The notes under the pieces were generated by a model. The model had not been told where the DNA came from and ran no database searches. It saw nothing but the letters and a program-made list of their open reading frames with translations. The position numbers were made by a program, and so were the translations under genes. This document shows, in pieces, positions 60,074-64,000 of a stretch of DNA of 64,000 nucleotides; position 1 is the first letter of the stretch, and every line of letters begins with the position of its first letter. This DNA is from DASUBV01 sp963725175 (GTDB lineage Bacteria; Actinomycetota; Actinomycetes; Streptosporangiales; Streptosporangiaceae), in NCBI GenBank assembly GCA_963725175.1, contig CAVRXH010000006.1, forward strand, positions 1,674,001 to 1,738,000. The letters run 5' to 3'.

Positions 60074-61369
60074 ATGGAGGCCATCTCGCTGTTTGCCGGG
60101 CTCGCCATCGGTGCGGCTCTCGGGGCCGTGATCGGCTACCTGTACGCGCGCGGCAGGCTGGCCACGCTGACCGCGGACCTGACCGGCCAGGCGCGGGCCG
60201 CGCAGGAGCGGGAGCGGGCCGCCAGGGAGAAGGCCGACCTGATCGACGGCCAGCTCGCGGAGAGATTCCAGGCGATGTCGGCCCAGGCGCTCGACCGCAG
60301 CGCGAAGACCTTCCTGGAGCTGGCCGAGGGGCGGCTCAGCGCGGCGCAGGCCAGGGCCGCGGGCGAACTGGAAACCCGTAAGGCCGCGGTGGAGCACCTG
60401 GTGCAGCCGCTGCGCGACACCCTCGCCAAGGTGGAAACCCAGCTACGCGAAACGGAGAGCACCAGAGAACTGTCGCATGCCGCGCTGGCCGAGCAGATCA
60501 AGATGTCCCGGCAGAGTTCGGACGAGCTGCGCGCGCAGACCCAGGCCCTGGTGACCGCGCTGCGGCGACCGGAGGCCCGCGGCCGGTGGGGCGAGATGCA
60601 GCTGCGCCGGGTGGTGGAGCTGGCCGGGATGAGCGCGCGGTGCGACTTCGACGAGCAGGTCAGCGTCGAGACGGCGGACGGGATGCAGCGGCCTGACCTG
60701 GTCGTCAGGCTCGCGGGCGGCAAGAACATCGTGGTCGACTCGAAGGTCTCGCTGGCGGCTTACCTGGAGGCGGCCGAGTCCACTGACGATGGGGTTCGGC
60801 AGACGAGACTGGACGCGCACGCCAGGCACCTGCGGCAACATGTGGACGGGCTGGCGGCCAAGGCTTACTGGACGGCGCTGCGCCCGGCCCCGGAGTTCGT
60901 GGTGCTGTTCATCCCTGGCGAGGCGTTCCTGGCGCCCGCGCTGGAGCACGATCCCGCCCTGCTGGAGCACGCGATGGCCAGGAAGGTGCACATCGCGACG
61001 CCGACCACGCTGGTGACGATGCTGCGGACGGCCCAGTACGCCTGGCAGCAGGAGGCGCTGTCCGACAACGCGCGCCTGGTGTTCGACCTCGGCCGGGAGC
61101 TGTATGACCGGCTCAGCGCGCTCGGCAAGAACGTGGACGGGCTCGGCCGGGCGCTCGGCAACGCCGTGACGACCTACAACAGGGCGGTCGGCTCGCTGGA
61201 AAGCCGGGTCCTGGTCACCGCGCGTAAGCTGAATGAGCTGGGCGTGGTCGACGCCGAGCTGGCCGCGCCGCAGCCGGTCGAGGAGGCGGTCAGGTCGCTG
61301 TCCGCCGCCGAGCTGATCTCGCCATCCGTTCCCGAGCTAGTGCCTGGCCGCGCCAGCGCGGCGGGCTGA
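60074..61369 (+). CDS. rmuC: RmuC-family DNA recombination protein
   Basis: A 431-residue protein: one N-terminal membrane helix (ISLFAGLAIGAALGAVIGYL), a long coiled coil to about residue 170, and the RmuC nuclease-like domain (RGRWGEMQLRRVVELAGM, RPDLVVRLAGGKNIVVDSKVS, APEFVVLFIPGEAFL, TPTTLVTMLRTAQYAWQQE). RmuC limits recombination at inverted repeats. ATG 60074 places the membrane helix at the N-terminus; an upstream ATG at 60056 is possible. It is divergent from the sigma gene. Confidence 0.93.
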   Translation: MEAISLFAGLAIGAALGAVIGYLYARGRLATLTADLTGQARAAQERERAAREKADLIDGQLAERFQAMSAQALDRSAKTFLELAEGRLSAAQARAAGELETRKAAVEHLVQPLRDTLAKVETQLRETESTRELSHAALAEQIKMSRQSSDELRAQTQALVTALRRPEARGRWGEMQLRRVVELAGMSARCDFDEQVSVETADGMQRPDLVVRLAGGKNIVVDSKVSLAAYLEAAESTDDGVRQTRLDAHARHLRQHVDGLAAKAYWTALRPAPEFVVLFIPGEAFLAPALEHDPALLEHAMARKVHIATPTTLVTMLRTAQYAWQQEALSDNARLVFDLGRELYDRLSALGKNVDGLGRALGNAVTTYNRAVGSLESRVLVTARKLNELGVVDAELAAPQPVEEAVRSLSAAELISPSVPELVPGRASAAG

Positions 61370-61509
61370 GCACGCGCACCTGGCATGGCATGCTGGCGAA
61401 TCCGCGAGTGGCGGGGTAACGAGAGCGCCGGCGGCGGCCCTGGCATGGGCGCGCTGGCCGTCCGGTTACCGGGGCCGCGGGTCCTGTCACCAGTCCCGAT
61501 GGGGGGAGC

Positions 61510-62040
61510 ATGAGCGTGCCCGGCGGACCGGGATCGGCGCCTCGCACGATGCCGCTTCGTCAGGTAGCCGGGCATGCTCGGCCGGTCGCGGAAACCCGGG
61601 CGGCGGGCTCGCGGCGCGGCTCTGGGCGCCGGAGCGGGCTGCGGCTCACCGGCCGCGGCGCGGTCGCGCTCATGCTGGTCGTGTTCGCCGTCGGCAACCT
61701 GATCGGGGCCGAGCTCCAGTCCGGCTGGCCGTCCGGCCTCGCCTACCTGGCCGGCTGCCTGCCGGCCGTCGGCTACGTCCGGCGTGATGGCCTGCTGCTG
61801 CTGGTGACGACCCCGCCGCTGATCTTCCTCATCACCCTGGTCGGGGCCGAGCTGGCGTGCGCGCAGGGCGGCACCCTGCTGGCCACGGCGGAGGGCACGA
61901 TGCTCGCGCTGGCGACCGCGTCGGGCTGGCTGCTCGCCGGCACCGCCGGATACCTGGCGATGGCCGTGGCGCGCGGGCTACCCGGCCGCATCCGCAGCCT
62001 GAACGCGGAAGCCAGCGGCCGACCACGCCCGGAGCGCTAG
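61510..62040 (+). CDS. DUF6542-type membrane protein
   Basis: A 176-residue protein with a basic Arg/Gly-rich N-terminus and four membrane helices (GAVALMLVVFAVGNLIGAEL, GLAYLAGCLPAVGYV, LLLLVTTPPLIFLITLVGAEL, GWLLAGTAGYLAMAV). The family occurs near ychF, ispH and xseA in actinomycetes. Function is unknown. ATG 61510 follows GGGGGAGC. Confidence 0.82.
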   Translation: MSVPGGPGSAPRTMPLRQVAGHARPVAETRAAGSRRGSGRRSGLRLTGRGAVALMLVVFAVGNLIGAELQSGWPSGLAYLAGCLPAVGYVRRDGLLLLVTTPPLIFLITLVGAELACAQGGTLLATAEGTMLALATASGWLLAGTAGYLAMAVARGLPGRIRSLNAEASGRPRPER

Positions 62041-62096
62041 CCCTGCCCAGGGAACGGACTACCCGTCGGATGGGCGGCGCAGTTCCCTGGGCAGGG
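62041..62096. terminator. bidirectional terminator between DUF6542 and ispH
   Basis: CCCTGCCCAGGGAA 62041-62054 and TTCCCTGGGCAGGG 62083-62096 are perfect 14-bp arms around a 28-base loop. It begins immediately after the DUF6542 stop and takes in the end of the convergent ispH gene, so it could serve both. Confidence 0.6.
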
Positions 62097-63021
62097 CGAA
62101 GACCATGCGCTCCTCGATCGCCTCGACCTCTTCCACGTCGCCGAAGCCGTACTCGGCCAGCCGGGCAAGCACGCCGGCCACCAGGTCCTCGGGAACCGAG
62201 GCTCCGCTGGTGACGCCGACCGTGGCCGCCCCCTCCAGCCAGCCGGGATCAACGGCGGACGCGTCGTCCACCAGGTGCGCGTCCGGTGAGCCCGCGTCGC
62301 GGGCCACCTCGACCAGGCGCACCGAGTTGGAGCTGTTGGTCGATCCGACCACGATCACCACATCGCAGGTGCTGGCGATCTGCTTGACGGCGGCCTGGCG
62401 GTTCTGGGTGGCGTAGCAGATGTCATCGCTCGGCGGGTCGAGTAGCTGCGGGAACCGCTGCCGCAGCGCGGCGACGGTCTCCTTGGTCTCGTCCACCGAC
62501 AACGTGGTCTGGGACAGCCAGGCGACCTTGGCCGGGTCCTTGACGTGCACCGAGTCGCTCTCCTGCGGCCCGTCCACGAGCTGAATGCTGGCCGGTGCCT
62601 CGCCGGTGGTGCCGACGACCTCCTCGTGGCCCTCATGGCCGATGAGCAGGATGTCGTAGCCCTGCGCGGCGAACCGGCGAGCCTCGCTGTGCACCTTGGT
62701 GACCAGCGGGCAGGTCGCGTCGATGGTGCGCAGGTTCCGCCCCTTGGCGTCCTCGCGCACCTGCGGCGCCACGCCGTGCGCGGAGAAGACGACGACCGCG
62801 CCGGGCGGCACCTCCTCGGTCTCCTCGACGAAGACCGCGCCGCGTTCCTCCAGGTTCTTCACGACATGGGTGTTATGCACGATCTGCTTGCGGACGTAGA
62901 CGGGGGCACCGAACTGCTCCAGCGCTCGCTCGACCGCCTGGACCGCCCGCTCAACACCGGCGCAGTAGCCGCGGGGCTTGGCGAGGAGCACTTTGCGGGT
63001 AGGAGCAGACATGAGACCCAT
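62059..63021 (-). CDS. ispH: IspH, 4-hydroxy-3-methylbut-2-enyl diphosphate reductase
   Basis: IspH makes IPP and DMAPP in the last step of the MEP pathway. The three cluster cysteines are in KPRGYCAGVERAV, TIDATCPLVTKVHSEA and DDICYATQNRQAA; the glutamate-containing VGTTGEAP and the VVGSTNSSNSVRLVEVA motif are present. Length of 320 residues is normal. ATG 63021 or 63012 could start it; neither has a clear ribosome site. Confidence 0.96.
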   Translation of the reverse strand: MGLMSAPTRKVLLAKPRGYCAGVERAVQAVERALEQFGAPVYVRKQIVHNTHVVKNLEERGAVFVEETEEVPPGAVVVFSAHGVAPQVREDAKGRNLRTIDATCPLVTKVHSEARRFAAQGYDILLIGHEGHEEVVGTTGEAPASIQLVDGPQESDSVHVKDPAKVAWLSQTTLSVDETKETVAALRQRFPQLLDPPSDDICYATQNRQAAVKQIASTCDVVIVVGSTNSSNSVRLVEVARDAGSPDAHLVDDASAVDPGWLEGAATVGVTSGASVPEDLVAGVLARLAEYGFGDVEEVEAIEERMVFALPRELRRPSDG

Positions 63022-63234
63022 GGTAGGTGATGGGGCTCCAGGGACAGTCAGCCGCCACGGACGGCCCGCTCACGGCCCCTATGCGAGACCGTCCCTGGGG
63101 ATATGGCCTTGCGGAGCCGAGCGGTGTGACAACAATTGTCCAAGGCGCCGCGCGCCGGCAGTCAGGGGGAGGAACCGGGCTGCGGCAGGGCTCAGGGCCA
63201 GTTTCACGGCGCAGCCGAGGGAGATTCGATCAGC

Positions 63235-63774
63235 ATGCGCACTCAGCAGGTCTCTGACCACGCCAGGAACGCACCGGTACACGCGCTGCGCGCGGTGTTC
63301 TCCGGGGTTGGCCAGCTCTTCCTGGCCGCCGACCGGCTGAAGCGGCAGGACGGCGAGGCCGGACAGGCCCAGGACCGCTGGCGCTCCCTGGACCAGACGG
63401 GCAACGTCCGGTTGCTGACCGCGGAGGACCTGGCGGAGGAGTTCGGCAACCCCGCCCCGGCCGCCCCGGCCGCCTACGCCGAGCCAGAGCCGATGGCCGT
63501 CTCATCCGAGCCCGTGCCAGTGGCCTTCGCCGAGCCGGAGCCCGAGCCCCCGGTCGTTGCCGAAGCCGAGCCGGAGCCGCTGGCCACGACCGGGACCCGG
63601 CTGCCGCTGGAGAACTACGACGAGCTCTCGCTGCCGTCGCTGCGCGCCCGGCTGCGCGGCCTGGACGTCGGCCAGGTCGCCGAGCTGGCCGCCTACGAGC
63701 GGGCGCACGCGGCGCGGGCGGACGTGGTGACCATGTTCGAGCGCCGGATCGAGAAGCTGACGGCGGCCGGCTAG
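63235..63774 (+). CDS. lipid-droplet-associated-type protein
   Basis: A 179-residue protein: an N-terminal amphipathic region (PVHALRAVFSGVGQLFLAAD), a Pro/Glu/Ala-rich middle (EPEPEPPVVAEAEPEPLA) and a conserved helical end (YDELSLPSLRARLRGLDVGQ, then VAELAAYERAH). This matches the actinobacterial lipid-droplet protein family found beside ispH and xseA. ATG 63235 starts at the conserved part and has GAGGGAG upstream; the frame is open earlier without conservation. Confidence 0.8.
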   Translation: MRTQQVSDHARNAPVHALRAVFSGVGQLFLAADRLKRQDGEAGQAQDRWRSLDQTGNVRLLTAEDLAEEFGNPAPAAPAAYAEPEPMAVSSEPVPVAFAEPEPEPPVVAEAEPEPLATTGTRLPLENYDELSLPSLRARLRGLDVGQVAELAAYERAHAARADVVTMFERRIEKLTAAG

Positions 63775-63831
63775 CGCCACCCTGTCGCGAGGCTGGCCGC
63801 GACCGTCGGCGGGCACTGCCAGAATCGGAGC

Positions 63832-64000
63832 ATGCCGCTAGAGAGCAGCGCCGAGGCGCCCGTCCCGGTACGGACCGTGATGCGCCTGGTCGGCGACTGG
63901 ATCGGCCGCCTGGGCCGAATCTGGGTGGAGGGCCAGATCGCCGAGCTGACCCGGCGCGGCAGCACGGCCTTCCTGACCCTGCGCGACCCGCTCGCCGCCG
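63832..64000 (+). CDS. xseA: exodeoxyribonuclease VII large subunit (partial, runs off the window)
   Basis: Only the first 56 codons are present. VRTVMRLVGDWIGRLGRIWV then EGQIAELTRRGSTAFLTLRD is the N-terminal OB-fold of XseA, which degrades single-stranded DNA with XseB. Start ATG 63832 has cggag seven bases upstream. Confidence 0.9.
   Translation, partial: MPLESSAEAPVPVRTVMRLVGDWIGRLGRIWVEGQIAELTRRGSTAFLTLRDPLAA

Noticed and set aside
1..64000. tRNA or rRNA genes
   Set aside because: I scanned the gaps by eye for cloverleaf and rRNA-like stretches and saw none; a covariance search would be needed to be certain.

Overview
The window is high-GC actinobacterial chromosome (family content and synteny; GC roughly 70% by eye). 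Two WhiB regulators, a complete FbiC, the FbiA/FbiB pair of coenzyme F420 synthesis, a UPF0182 membrane protein, a mycoredoxin-type glutaredoxin and XRE/DUF397 pairs all point to a filamentous-type actinomycete (Streptomyces/Streptosporangiales-like). I cannot fix the genus from sequence alone.

Layout. 1-3.4 kb: a family-2 glycosyltransferase running off the left edge, then whiB, divergent from fbiA-fbiB (3.7-5.9 kb). 6-8.2 kb: an XRE/DUF5753 regulator, its DUF397 partner and an anti-sigma-like ATPase. 8.3-14.8 kb: fbiC, then an operon of glycosyltransferase, sugar nucleotidyltransferase and AlkA-like glycosylase. 15-31 kb is the block known in mycobacteria as Rv3193c-Rv3198A: UPF0182, PDZ/Lon-like protease, DUF2342 protein, E1-like protein, ABC1 kinase, whiB7, uvrD2, mycoredoxin. 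MoaE, an epimerase, a TesB thioesterase and an ANTAR protein are added. 31-40.6 kb: cyanophycinase plus cyanophycin synthetase, patatin, acyl-CoA dehydrogenase, NRDE protein, a CoaB-like protein and a StrR/ParB-like regulator. 40.7-51.9 kb: a minus-strand operon of eight genes resembling a Gram-positive (Tcp-type) type IV secretion channel, with no relaxase, coupling protein or integrase in sight. 52-54.3 kb: oligopeptidase B. 54.4-57.1 kb: a toxin-antitoxin hotspot (vapBC, yefM-yoeB, and a three-gene cassette) of lower GC, lying against ychF. The last 34 bp of the hotspot/ychF junction are repeated on the far side of the three-gene cassette, like an attachment-site duplication. 57-64 kb: ychF, an ECF sigma factor with a CU044_5270-type partner, rmuC, DUF6542, ispH, a lipid-droplet-type protein and the start of xseA.

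Sequence quality matters here. About 25 single-base indels break otherwise well conserved genes, nearly all in the first 34 kb and densest in fbiA-fbiB. Many compensate one another within a gene, so I read them as consensus errors rather than gene decay, and I annotate each affected gene as one locus.

The points most worth following are the whiB7 leader (AT-rich promoter, 107-codon leader ORF, strong terminator, then whiB7), the att-like repeat at ychF, the orphan type IV-like operon with a lysine-less MinD-like ATPase, and a 27-copy 8-bp tandem repeat next to a 21-bp perfect inverted repeat.
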